Positions 1 through 5,027 of a DNA stretch of 5,328 bases are shown in pieces. Where the stretch lies: positions 1-5,328 of the forward strand of contig JAKBTR010000068.1 in assembly GCA_021844275.1 (NCBI GenBank), in the 5' to 3' direction. The notes under the pieces are model-generated. The model searched no databases. It worked only from the letters and a program-made list of their open reading frames with translations, and was not told where the DNA came from. The position numbers and the translations under genes were made by a program. How positions within the stretch are numbered: the stretch's first letter is position 1; every line of letters begins with the position of its first letter. The DNA comes from Nitrospirota bacterium. GTDB taxonomy: Bacteria > Nitrospirota_A > Leptospirillia > Leptospirillales > Leptospirillaceae.

Positions 1-356
1 GTCTGAAACTCGAAGATGGCCTGCAGAAGACCCTGGGACGCCTCCGGCTGATAGGGCGTATAGGAGGTCAGGAACTCCCCTCGGCCGACAAGAGCGTGGA
101 CGGCTTCCGGAATGAAATGGTCGTACGCCCCTGCTCCCCGAAAAACGACCACTTTCGATGATCCTGCGTTTTTTGCGGCCAACCCCCTGAGCTCTGCCAG
201 GACCTCCCGTTCCGTCATCCCTTCTCCGGCCAAGGGAAGAGAGGGGAACGTCCGGTCCGTCGGATAATGCCGGACAAGCTCCTCGAGAGAAGTCAGGCCC
301 AGAAATCCCAGCATTTCTTGTGTTTCCCGGGGAGTGTGCGGAATAAAATCAGCCAT
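1..356 (-). CDS. gcvPA: Glycine dehydrogenase (decarboxylating) subunit 1, GcvPA, N-terminal part (cut by window edge)
   Basis: This is the N-terminal half-type subunit of the P-protein of the glycine cleavage system. With GcvPB it forms the PLP-dependent decarboxylase that moves the aminomethyl group of glycine to the lipoyl arm of GcvH. The first 118 codons are present; the split-type family is about 440-450 residues, so roughly a quarter is seen. Visible signatures are the N-terminal MADFIPHTPRETQEML (family pattern YIPHT..D...ML), RGAGAYDHFIP near residues 73-83, and TSYTPYQPEASQGLLQAIFE near residues 98-117, all hallmark P-protein N-terminal motifs. The start ATG lies inside the end of gcvH: the shared bases read ATGGCTGA, an 8-base overlap, so translation is probably coupled. 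A purine-rich GGAGGGAGGGGG tract upstream could serve as the ribosome site, though its spacing is loose. A full-length fused GcvP cannot be strictly excluded because the 3' end is missing, but the start resembles the split GcvPA form. Confidence 0.93.
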   Translation of the reverse strand, partial: MADFIPHTPRETQEMLGFLGLTSLEELVRHYPTDRTFPSLPLAGEGMTEREVLAELRGLAAKNAGSSKVVVFRGAGAYDHFIPEAVHALVGRGEFLTSYTPYQPEASQGLLQAIFEFQ

Positions 357-753
357 GTTCCGGGTGTCCCCCTCCCTCCTTCAGAAACTTTTGATAGGCC
401 CCTTCGTCCATCAGGACAGGGATCTCCTCCGGCTGGACGGCCTTGAGACGGAAGATCCATCCTTTCCCGTAAGGATCCCGGTTCAGGAGTCCCGGATCAC
501 TGTCGAGGTCCGGGTTGACGGCGACAATTGTGCCGGCAACCGGAGCATAGATCGAAAAGGCTGCCTTGACGGACTCGATGATGGCCGCTTCTCCCCCCCG
601 GGGAACAGAACGTCCTACCTTCGGAAGTTCCACGAAGACCACGTCCGTGACTTCCTTCTGGGCGAAATCCGTGATCCCGACGTTCCACTCTCCCTGAACG
701 TTTGCCGGGGCAATCCATTCATGGGTTTTTGTGTATCGTCTGGCTTCGGTCAT
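349..753 (-). CDS. gcvH: Glycine cleavage system H protein (lipoyl carrier)
   Basis: GcvH is the small soluble shuttle protein whose lipoyl-lysine carries the aminomethyl intermediate from the P-protein to the T-protein and is then reoxidised by the L-protein. The product is 134 residues; E. coli GcvH is 129. It opens with RRYTKTHEWI, followed by the family pattern VGITDFAQKEVTDVVFVELP around residues 26-45. The lipoylation site is in AAIIESVKAAFSIYAPVAG, with the modified lysine at about residue 63, matching the usual K63/K64. The conserved tail NPDLDSDPGLLNRDPYGKGW follows. The reading frame is open upstream to a GTG at 822, but the ATG at 753 is preferred: it has a perfect AGGAGG five bases upstream and gives the family's normal N-terminus, whereas the extra 23 residues have no H-protein counterpart. 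It follows gcvT after a 112-base gap and overlaps gcvPA by 8 bases. Confidence 0.97.
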   Translation of the reverse strand: MTEARRYTKTHEWIAPANVQGEWNVGITDFAQKEVTDVVFVELPKVGRSVPRGGEAAIIESVKAAFSIYAPVAGTIVAVNPDLDSDPGLLNRDPYGKGWIFRLKAVQPEEIPVLMDEGAYQKFLKEGGGHPEHG

Positions 754-758
754 TGTTT

Positions 759-764
759 CCTCCT
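759..764 (-). promoter_or_regulatory. Ribosome binding site of gcvH
   Basis: On the minus strand the sequence reads AGGAGG, then five bases, then ATG at 753. This is a full anti-16S match at good spacing. It decides the start of gcvH against the in-frame GTG 23 codons upstream. Confidence 0.85.
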
Positions 765-802
765 GGTGAAACTGTCTGGTTTGTGAATCGGACTTTTCCC
801 CG

Positions 803-838
803 AAACAAAAAATCACTCTCACCCTTGATCAAAGAGTG
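803..838 (-). terminator. Candidate stem-loop plus T-run in the gcvT-gcvH gap
   Basis: Read on the minus strand, CACTCT (838-833) can pair with AGAGTG (819-814) across a 13-base loop, followed by A and six T (812-807), then G and TTT. An alternative, mutually exclusive stem forms inside it: CACTCTT pairs with AAGGGTG (838-832 with 826-820, one G-T wobble, loop TGATC), leaving AGAGTGATTTTTT unpaired. The stems are short and only moderately GC-rich. It may therefore be a leaky intrinsic terminator that lowers gcvH/gcvPA expression relative to gcvT, an RNA-processing hairpin, or chance. The gap is unusually wide for an operon whose next junction overlaps, which is why the structure is worth recording. 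Confidence 0.3.
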
Positions 839-865
839 GCGCAAGCCATTCAAGAGGGCACTGGT

Positions 866-1990
866 TCAGGGAGCGGAATCCCCCCGATGGACGGAAACAA
901 ACGGCCACATCCTGTGCCGGACCGGATGGGCGACCCCATGAATGCGGACCTGTCCCGGACCCCCGTTCCGAAAAAACTCGAGAAAATCGCGGTCAAGATA
1001 CGCCAGGCCAAATCCGCTCCCGACACGGGGAGAGAATCCGCCGGATGTCACTTCTCCCACGCGCGTGCCGTCCGTCTTTTCCATCGGGCATCCGGTCCGC
1101 GGGATCCCTCTTCCCTCCACGACGAAGCCTCCCAGAGACGGATGGGCCGGATCGATCCGGGGCTGTCCATCGCTTTCCAGAATGGACGTCCTCCCGATGA
1201 ATTCCGACTTTGTCCGGGAAACGGCGAAAGCAAGACCCGCATCGAAGGGGGAGAACCTGTCGTTCAGCTCCTGTCCGTACAAGGGATACCCCATTTCCAG
1301 TCGGAGGAGATCCCGGGCACCCAGTCCGCAGCAGGCCAAAATTCCCGCCTTCTTTCCGGCATGAAGGAGTTTTTCGTAAAAGGAGACCCCGGGTCCGGCC
1401 GGGCCAAAAAATTCCCAACCGTCTTCTCCGGTATATCCCGTCCGACTGACCAGGAACCCCTCACCCCCTTCGATCTGGAGCAGGCGGGTTTCTCTCCGGC
1501 GCATGTCGAGAATGCCGGGAAGCACATCCTCCAGAACCCGGGAAGCCCGGGGTCCCTGGACAGCCATGCCCACGTGGCCAGGGGAGAAGTCCTCCAATTC
1601 TATCCCCGCGGGAAGGTGCTCCCGTATCCAGCGCGCATCCCCGTCCCGGTTGGAGGCGTTCACGACCAGATCGACCCTCTCCCGTCCAAAATGATAGGCC
1701 ATAATATCGTCAATGACGCCACCCGCCGGATTCAGAAGGTGTCCGTACAGCGCTTTTCCGGGAGGGACATTCTCGAGATTTGAAGTGATCAGCCTGTTCA
1801 CTGCTCCGAGTGCATCCTTCCCCCGAAGAACGAAATGGCCCATATGGCTGATATCGAACAACCCGGCCTTTTCCCGGACAAAAAGGGATTCCCCGAGAAT
1901 GGGCGAAAAGCGGACCGGGAGGATATACCCATGGAAATCGACCATATGGCCGCCTTCCCGGAGATGAATATCATGCAACGGAACATTCAT
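866..1990 (-). CDS. gcvT: Glycine cleavage system T protein (aminomethyltransferase)
   Basis: GcvT is the tetrahydrofolate-dependent aminomethyltransferase (EC 2.1.2.10). It releases ammonia from the aminomethyl-lipoyl H-protein and makes 5,10-methylene-THF. The product is 374 residues, close to the usual 360-370. Motifs in order are: MNVPLHDIHLREGGHMVDF at the N-terminus (family pattern TPLYD.H...GA.MV.F.G); LFDISHMG at about 44-51; LLNPAGGVIDDIMAYH at about 85-100, carrying the Asp pair that includes the catalytic/folate-contacting aspartate; VGMAVQGPRA at about 140-149; SRTGYTGEDGWEFFGP at about 182-197; GLGARDLLRLEMGYPLYG at about 222-239; and GEVTSGGFSPRVGSGFGLAY at about 312-331 in the C-terminal barrel. 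No key motif appears lost. The ATG at 1990 has GAGG eight bases upstream and begins exactly where the family normally begins. It is the first supported gene of the minus-strand gcvT-gcvH-gcvPA operon. A long plus-strand open frame opposite it is a shadow. Confidence 0.97.
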   Translation of the reverse strand: MNVPLHDIHLREGGHMVDFHGYILPVRFSPILGESLFVREKAGLFDISHMGHFVLRGKDALGAVNRLITSNLENVPPGKALYGHLLNPAGGVIDDIMAYHFGRERVDLVVNASNRDGDARWIREHLPAGIELEDFSPGHVGMAVQGPRASRVLEDVLPGILDMRRRETRLLQIEGGEGFLVSRTGYTGEDGWEFFGPAGPGVSFYEKLLHAGKKAGILACCGLGARDLLRLEMGYPLYGQELNDRFSPFDAGLAFAVSRTKSEFIGRTSILESDGQPRIDPAHPSLGGFVVEGRGIPRTGCPMEKTDGTRVGEVTSGGFSPRVGSGFGLAYLDRDFLEFFRNGGPGQVRIHGVAHPVRHRMWPFVSVHRGDSAP

Positions 1991-2172
1991 CCGGAATTCC
2001 TCATTGTTTGTTCTGGATGGGCAAAAGACCCGGACATTTCGGGTTCAGGAGAACAGAAAAACAGGATCCTGGCCGACGGAGATCCGCTCTTCAAAAAATC
2101 CCTCTGAATCCGGGGAACGTAAAGCCCCGAGCCAGAGAAAAAACGCGCTTTCCGGACCTTGTAAAAGGCCAT
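1987..2172 (-). CDS. Possible small hypothetical protein (61 aa) overlapping the gcvT start
   Basis: I do not recognise this frame. It would encode 61 residues beginning MAFYKVRKARFF, basic at the N-terminus, with no evident domain or convincing membrane segment. In favour: AGGAAAGG lies a few bases before the ATG, and its TGA overlaps the gcvT ATG as ATGA, a typical coupling arrangement. Against: the same bases hold several hairpins followed by T-runs, which create the Phe-rich stretches, third-position base composition is unremarkable, and no family match comes to mind. The frame also extends upstream to a GTG at 2334. It could equally be noncoding leader of gcvT. Confidence 0.25.
   Translation of the reverse strand: MAFYKVRKARFFSGSGLYVPRIQRDFLKSGSPSARILFFCSPEPEMSGSFAHPEQTMRNSG
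1999..2002 (-). promoter_or_regulatory. Ribosome binding site of gcvT
   Basis: The minus strand reads TGAGGA, then AATTCCGG, then ATG. GAGG sits eight bases before the start codon, a workable spacing that supports the start at 1990. Confidence 0.65.
2023..2137 (-). promoter_or_regulatory. gcvT leader with three successive hairpins followed by T-runs
   Basis: Three inverted repeats lie in a row on the strand that would be the gcvT 5' leader. Structure A (2137-2102) is a two-part stem: CTCTG pairs with CAGAG on the outside and CGGGG with CCCCG inside, around a 9-base loop; it is followed by GGA and six T (2098-2093). Structure B (2085-2064) pairs GGATC with GATCC and is followed by TG and five T (2061-2057). 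Structure C (2044-2028) pairs ACCCG with CGGGT around a 7-base loop and is followed by C and four T. Stem plus T-run is the form of intrinsic terminators or attenuators. Leader-mediated control of glycine cleavage operons is common in bacteria, usually by a glycine riboswitch, but the conserved riboswitch core is not visible here. The stems are modest and partly overlap a possible small ORF, so a regulatory role is inference. Confidence 0.3.
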
Positions 2173-2194
2173 GGATCCTTTCCTGAGATTCCGA

Positions 2195-2431
2195 TCACTC
2201 TTGACGCCAAAATTCCTTACGGAAGGAACACCGGGAGACGGGGTGAACATGCGATCCGATTCTAATGCGGGACCCGTCATAAAGCAACAAATCCTCCTTG
2301 ATGCCACGCCGTATCCCGGACAATGGAGAGTCACCGTTCTGGTGCATGCGGACAGGACCCGGACGGGCCCAGAAATCCCTCCCCGTCCACTCTTCTTCCG
2401 AGGGAAAATTTGCAGAGTTTGAAACGAACAC
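2195..2431 (-). CDS. Possible small hypothetical protein (78 aa), weak
   Basis: This is an open frame in the region upstream of gcvT. It starts with GTG directly after an in-frame TAG and has no visible ribosome binding site. Its product would be hydrophilic, with stretches such as SEEEWTGRDFWARPG and KEDLLLYDGSRIRIG, and I recognise no family. Its TGA lies 22 bases before the ATG of the next possible small ORF at 2172, so the pair could form a compact operon into gcvT. G/C at the third codon position is about 60 percent by eye, not decisive. It may be random open frame in a GC-rich spacer. Confidence 0.2.
   Translation of the reverse strand: MFVSNSANFPSEEEWTGRDFWARPGPVRMHQNGDSPLSGIRRGIKEDLLLYDGSRIRIGSHVHPVSRCSFRKEFWRQE
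2213..2228. repeat. Perfect 6-bp inverted repeat, TTCCTT-ACGG-AAGGAA
   Basis: A short perfect inverted repeat with a four-base loop lies in the gcvT upstream region. On the minus strand the stem runs directly into TTTT. The stem is AT-rich, so it is a poor terminator; it could be a protein-binding palindrome or chance. Confidence 0.3.
2311..2324 (-). repeat. First copy of a 14-base sequence shared by two leader regions
   Basis: The minus strand reads ATTGTCCGGGATAC. The same 14 bases occur in the same orientation upstream of the chemoreceptor gene at 4974-4987. Both copies lie upstream of minus-strand genes, here about 320 bases before gcvT. A match of this length in a window of this size could arise by chance (rough expectation near 0.1). 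Confidence 0.4.
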
Positions 2432-2472
2432 CTAAAATGGAAGGATCAAAAATATGTATCTGCATGGAAAAA
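2403..2472. promoter_or_regulatory. AT-rich patch between divergent genes, likely promoter region
   Basis: G+C falls to about one third here against well over half in the flanking DNA, a typical mark of a promoter region between divergent transcription units. Elements seen are TTGAAA at 2419 (plus), AATATGTAT at 2451 (plus) and TTGATC on the minus strand at 2449-2444. None forms a well-spaced -35/-10 pair, so no specific promoter is called. Confidence 0.35.
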
Positions 2473-2475
2473 CCC

Positions 2476-2498
2476 GGGTCCTTCGGGCCCAAGAGAGG
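2476..2498 (+). promoter_or_regulatory. Hairpin next to the ribosome site of the SurA-like gene
   Basis: GGGTCC and GGGCCC (2476-2490) can form a six-pair stem with one G-T wobble around a three-base loop, ending four bases before the GAGG at 2495-2498. GAGG is two bases from the ATG at 2501 and five from the ATG at 2504, so the second ATG is the better start. The hairpin could limit or stabilise access to the ribosome site. On the minus strand the same stem is followed by GGGTTTTT, so it could also act as a weak terminator in that direction. Confidence 0.35.
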
Positions 2499-2503
2499 AT
2501 ATG

Positions 2504-3217
2504 ATGCTGGAATGGATTCGAAAGGTCGCTGTTGAACGCCCAAAGGTCCTGGGAACCCTCATGATTCTCGTGGGGGCGATTTTCGTCGTCTCGATGGGGT
2601 GGTGGGGCTTTTCCGCCTATAAATCGGGAAAGCCCGGAATCGTGGCCCGGATCAATGGCACACCGCTCTATGCAACAGAGTTTTCCCGGGACTACGAAAT
2701 CATGAAAAACAACTACCAGAGACTACTGAACGGGGCTTTGGGGAAAAAGATCCTGACAGAACTCAACTTTCCGGGTCTGGTTCTCCGGAACATGATCTTC
2801 CGGCAGCTTTGGATCGATGAGGCGAACCATCTCCACCTCATTGTACCCGACGCGGTCGTTGTCAGTGAAGTCAGCCGCATCCCCTTCTTTCAGGAAGGGA
2901 ATCCTCCCGTTTTTTCAAGCAAGCTCTACACACAATTTCTGCTCGAGACCCACCAGTCTGCGAAAGACTTCGAACAGTCCATCCGGGAAGACCTTCTCGT
3001 GCAGCGGGCCCAGGTTCTGGTGCGTGCGATTCAGACTCCGGCTGCCCCGGCTTCTCCCACAGATGAAAAAACGGCCGCCGGTCTGGATGACTGGCAGAAA
3101 AAGAGGCTGGCACTCCAGGAGGAAACACTGCAGTCTTTCCAGATGCAGCTGGAAAACCGTTCGAACGTCAAGATTGACCAGGAAGCGTTCAAAAAACTTT
3201 CCAAGTCTTTGCTGTAA
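2504..3217 (+). CDS. Membrane-anchored SurA/PpiD N-terminal-domain protein lacking the PPIase domain
   Basis: A probable periplasmic folding factor of the SurA_N/PpiD type. The product is 237 residues (238 if the ATG at 2501 is used). A short basic N-terminus (MLEWIRKVAVERPK) precedes one membrane segment at about residues 15-39 (VLGTLMILVGAIFVVSMGWW), giving N-in topology and a periplasmic body. ARINGTPLYATEFSRDYE at about 48-65 is the classic start of the SurA_N domain. LRNMIFRQLWIDEANHLHL and IVPDAVVVSEVSRIPFFQ (about 94-130) continue it, and AKDFEQSIREDLLVQRAQVL at about 153-172 ends it. A Pro/Ala-rich linker (about 176-190) and a charged C-terminal helix (about 190-237) follow; its end, NRSNVKIDQEAF, resembles the tail after the rotamase domain in longer relatives. 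PpiD is about 620 residues, and no parvulin domain is present. It likely acts as a chaperone or adaptor rather than a prolyl isomerase. It is divergent from gcvT and convergent with the chemoreceptor gene, so it is probably monocistronic within this window. Confidence 0.82.
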   Translation: MLEWIRKVAVERPKVLGTLMILVGAIFVVSMGWWGFSAYKSGKPGIVARINGTPLYATEFSRDYEIMKNNYQRLLNGALGKKILTELNFPGLVLRNMIFRQLWIDEANHLHLIVPDAVVVSEVSRIPFFQEGNPPVFSSKLYTQFLLETHQSAKDFEQSIREDLLVQRAQVLVRAIQTPAAPASPTDEKTAAGLDDWQKKRLALQEETLQSFQMQLENRSNVKIDQEAFKKLSKSLL

Positions 3218-3281
3218 AACATGAAAAATGCACGTCCTGCTCAAGACAGGCGTTGGATCTTTCCGGCTGTCCTGTCAGGCG
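3218..3281. other. Convergent spacer with small inverted and direct repeats
   Basis: Sixty-four bases separate the two convergent stop codons. GACAGG (3245-3250) and CCTGTC (3271-3276) can pair across a 20-base loop. GTCCTG followed by CAGGCGT occurs twice (3234-3253 and 3269-3282), with 7 bases and then 1 base between the halves. No T-run follows on either strand, so a bidirectional intrinsic terminator is possible but not supported. Confidence 0.2.
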
Positions 3282-4913
3282 TCAAAACCGGAACTGGCGA
3301 ACCGCTTCTTCAAGTTCCATCGCCTGTTCCTGGAGGTTGGCAGAAACCACATCCAGCGTTTGTTGTCCCGACATCAGCTGATCCGAAAACCGGTCGATCT
3401 CCTGGACTTCCGTCCGCGATTTTTCCTGTTCGGTCCTGAGAGTCTCAAAAGAACTGTCAATCTCTTTCATAAAGGATGGCAAGTTCGAGACCGCCTTGTG
3501 AATCGATCCAAACGCCTGACCGGTTTCTGCTGTCGCTTCGGCCCCCTCGCCAACAACTTTCTCCGTCGACTCCATCAGAATGCCGGTTTCCTCGGACATC
3601 GCCCGGATCTGGTCTACAACCTCTCCGATCTCTTTTGTGGATTCGCTGCTTTTCTGGGAGAGCTTTCGAACCTCCTCCGCAACCACAGCAAATCCCTTTC
3701 CGACCTCCCCCGCTCTTGCCGCCTCGATCGCAGCATTCAGGGCCAAAAGATTTGTCTGTTCCGAAATTTCCCGAACGGAGCTCGTCGCCTTGTTGACACG
3801 CGACACCGAGTCGGAAAGCTTCCGGAGAGATTCCCGGGTCTTCCGGATATTCAGGAGGATATGCTCGTAGGCCGTTTTTGAACGCTCTCCGATCTGGACG
3901 CCTTCCTGGGAAACCTCCACAATTTTCTCTGCTTCCTTCGTGGTCTCCCTGGACAATCCGATCGACCTTGAAAGAGCTTCTTCAATCCGTTCATCCACAT
4001 GCACCACATTGGCCGTCAGACGACGGATTTCCTGCGAACTCTCTCCCGTCTGACCGGACACCCTGGAAAGGTCTTGCGAATGGCCGGTGATTTTTTCCTC
4101 AATCGACTTGATCGATCCGATAACGTCGCGAAATCGAACAACCGCTCCATCGATGGCATGGATGATTTTTCCAAACTCATCGGAATGCTGATCTTTGGGA
4201 GAAAAGGACAAATCACAATTTGCCAGTTTTTTGGAGACAAGAAGAGCTTGCCCGACCCCCTTCCGGAAACGCAGATACACGAGTCCAAGAGCCAGAATGG
4301 AAAATGCGATTCCAAACGCTGCCGTCGATATCGATTCCAGCATGATCCTGTGGTATTTTTCGCTCAGCTGCTCCTGCTTGACCGCCACATCGTGCTGACT
4401 GATGCTTATCAGAGCCTGGATATCCCGACGAATCTTTCTCCATTCCGAAACTTCCCTGACCTTCATCAGGCGAAGGGCCTTGGTCCGGTCCGACGGCAAA
4501 ATGGAGAGAATGAGAGAAATCGTGGCAAGGTGATCTTTAAACTTTGTTTCAAGCGCGTCCAGATCCCGCAGGATTCTCGCTCGGGAAACAGGGTCTTTCA
4601 GGGTATAGGTTTCCGATTTTCCCTGGGAAAGCATGCCGAGGGACATTTTTTCAAACTTGTGAAGATTCCGGGCGGCCACGGAGTCGTCAGGATTCAGAAG
4701 AAGATTTCGTAATGCCATTTCTTCCAGAAGACCATAGGCAATGACTTTCTGATCGCTCAGGACCAGAAGCTGGTTTTGCTCCAGAATTCGGCTTACATCC
4801 GAGCGAAAGACTGAAATCCCTTTCAGGGAAGAGCTCATGGCATAGACAATCAGAAGCCCGGAAACGCCCAGAGCCAGCCCCAGCCGCACCACGATACTGT
4901 CCGTCATCTTCAT
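3282..4913 (-). CDS. Methyl-accepting chemotaxis protein (two-TM chemoreceptor)
   Basis: An inner-membrane chemoreceptor that would signal to CheA/CheW through its cytoplasmic hairpin. The product is 543 residues. Order of parts: TM1 at about 7-27 ([20 protein letters not shown]); a periplasmic region of about 165 residues, largely helical and of the length and style of a four-helix-bundle sensor (4HB_MCP; note [14 protein letters not shown] near 64-77); TM2 at about 193-214 ([20 protein letters not shown]); a HAMP-like linker at about 215-267; then the long coiled-coil signalling domain. The kinase-control tip is well conserved at about 385-418 ([20 protein letters not shown] then [14 protein letters not shown]). 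The C-terminus ends EEAVRQFRF, the usual receptor ending, with no NWETF-type CheR/CheB tether. The frame is open to a GTG at 5021, but that start has no ribosome site and adds 36 residues unlike a receptor N-terminus. ATG 4913 has GGAGGG 11 bases upstream; ATG 4907 is an alternative. No che genes are seen nearby, and the ligand is unknown. Confidence 0.93.
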   Translation of the reverse strand: MKMTDSIVVRLGLALGVSGLLIVYAMSSSLKGISVFRSDVSRILEQNQLLVLSDQKVIAYGLLEEMALRNLLLNPDDSVAARNLHKFEKMSLGMLSQGKSETYTLKDPVSRARILRDLDALETKFKDHLATISLILSILPSDRTKALRLMKVREVSEWRKIRRDIQALISISQHDVAVKQEQLSEKYHRIMLESISTAAFGIAFSILALGLVYLRFRKGVGQALLVSKKLANCDLSFSPKDQHSDEFGKIIHAIDGAVVRFRDVIGSIKSIEEKITGHSQDLSRVSGQTGESSQEIRRLTANVVHVDERIEEALSRSIGLSRETTKEAEKIVEVSQEGVQIGERSKTAYEHILLNIRKTRESLRKLSDSVSRVNKATSSVREISEQTNLLALNAAIEAARAGEVGKGFAVVAEEVRKLSQKSSESTKEIGEVVDQIRAMSEETGILMESTEKVVGEGAEATAETGQAFGSIHKAVSNLPSFMKEIDSSFETLRTEQEKSRTEVQEIDRFSDQLMSGQQTLDVVSANLQEQAMELEEAVRQFRF

Positions 4914-4968
4914 GCCGCTCGTATCCCTCCCATCCTGGCCCTTTTGTCCATCCCCCCGGAGACTCCCT

Positions 4969-4984
4969 GCCCGGTATCCCGGAC
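4969..4984 (-). other. Hairpin with GATA loop upstream of the chemoreceptor gene
   Basis: On the minus strand GTCCGG, GATA, CCGGGC forms a six-pair stem (one G-T wobble) in the 114-base gap between the barrel-protein stop and the receptor start. No T-run follows, so it is not a clear terminator. It contains most of the 14-base sequence repeated upstream of gcvT. Confidence 0.25.
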
Positions 4985-4987
4985 AAT
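4974..4987 (-). repeat. Second copy of the 14-base leader sequence
   Basis: The minus strand reads ATTGTCCGGGATAC, identical to 2324-2311 and in the same orientation relative to the downstream gene. Here it lies about 60 bases before the chemoreceptor start. Flanking bases differ between copies. Confidence 0.4.
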
Positions 4988-5027
4988 TTCCGGATTCAGA
5001 AAGCTGGATTCGGATGCGCACGGGCCA

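Noticed and set aside
754..822. N-terminal extension of GcvH from the GTG at 822
   Set aside because: The extra 23 residues have no H-protein counterpart, and the perfect AGGAGG before ATG 753 defines the start.
836..1783. Plus-strand open frame of 315 codons opposite gcvT
   Set aside because: The minus strand here encodes a complete GcvT with all family motifs; the plus frame has no recognisable domain and is an antisense shadow in GC-rich coding DNA.
2476..2490. CCGAAGG on the minus strand as a glycine riboswitch core
   Set aside because: It lies inside a GC-rich hairpin over 480 bases from gcvT, with no flanking GAGAG or GCAA elements; it is better explained by the stem itself.
3234..3282. 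Bidirectional intrinsic terminator in the convergent spacer
   Set aside because: The GACAGG/CCTGTC stem has a large loop and no T-run on either side, so only the repeats are recorded.
3228..3881. Plus-strand open frame of 217 codons opposite the chemoreceptor
   Set aside because: It is antisense to the highly conserved receptor signalling domain and has no recognisable features of its own.
3999..4712. Plus-strand open frame of 237 codons opposite the chemoreceptor sensor region
   Set aside because: Shadow of the receptor gene; no plausible product and no convincing ribosome site.
4914..4955. Tiny 13-codon leader ORF (MDKRARMGG...) whose TGA overlaps the chemoreceptor ATG
   Set aside because: Too short to support, with low-complexity purine-rich sequence; the ATGA overlap is easily due to chance.
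4914..5021. N-terminal extension of the chemoreceptor from the GTG at 5021
   Set aside because: No ribosome site, and the added residues are Gly/Arg-rich and unlike the short basic N-terminus expected before TM1.
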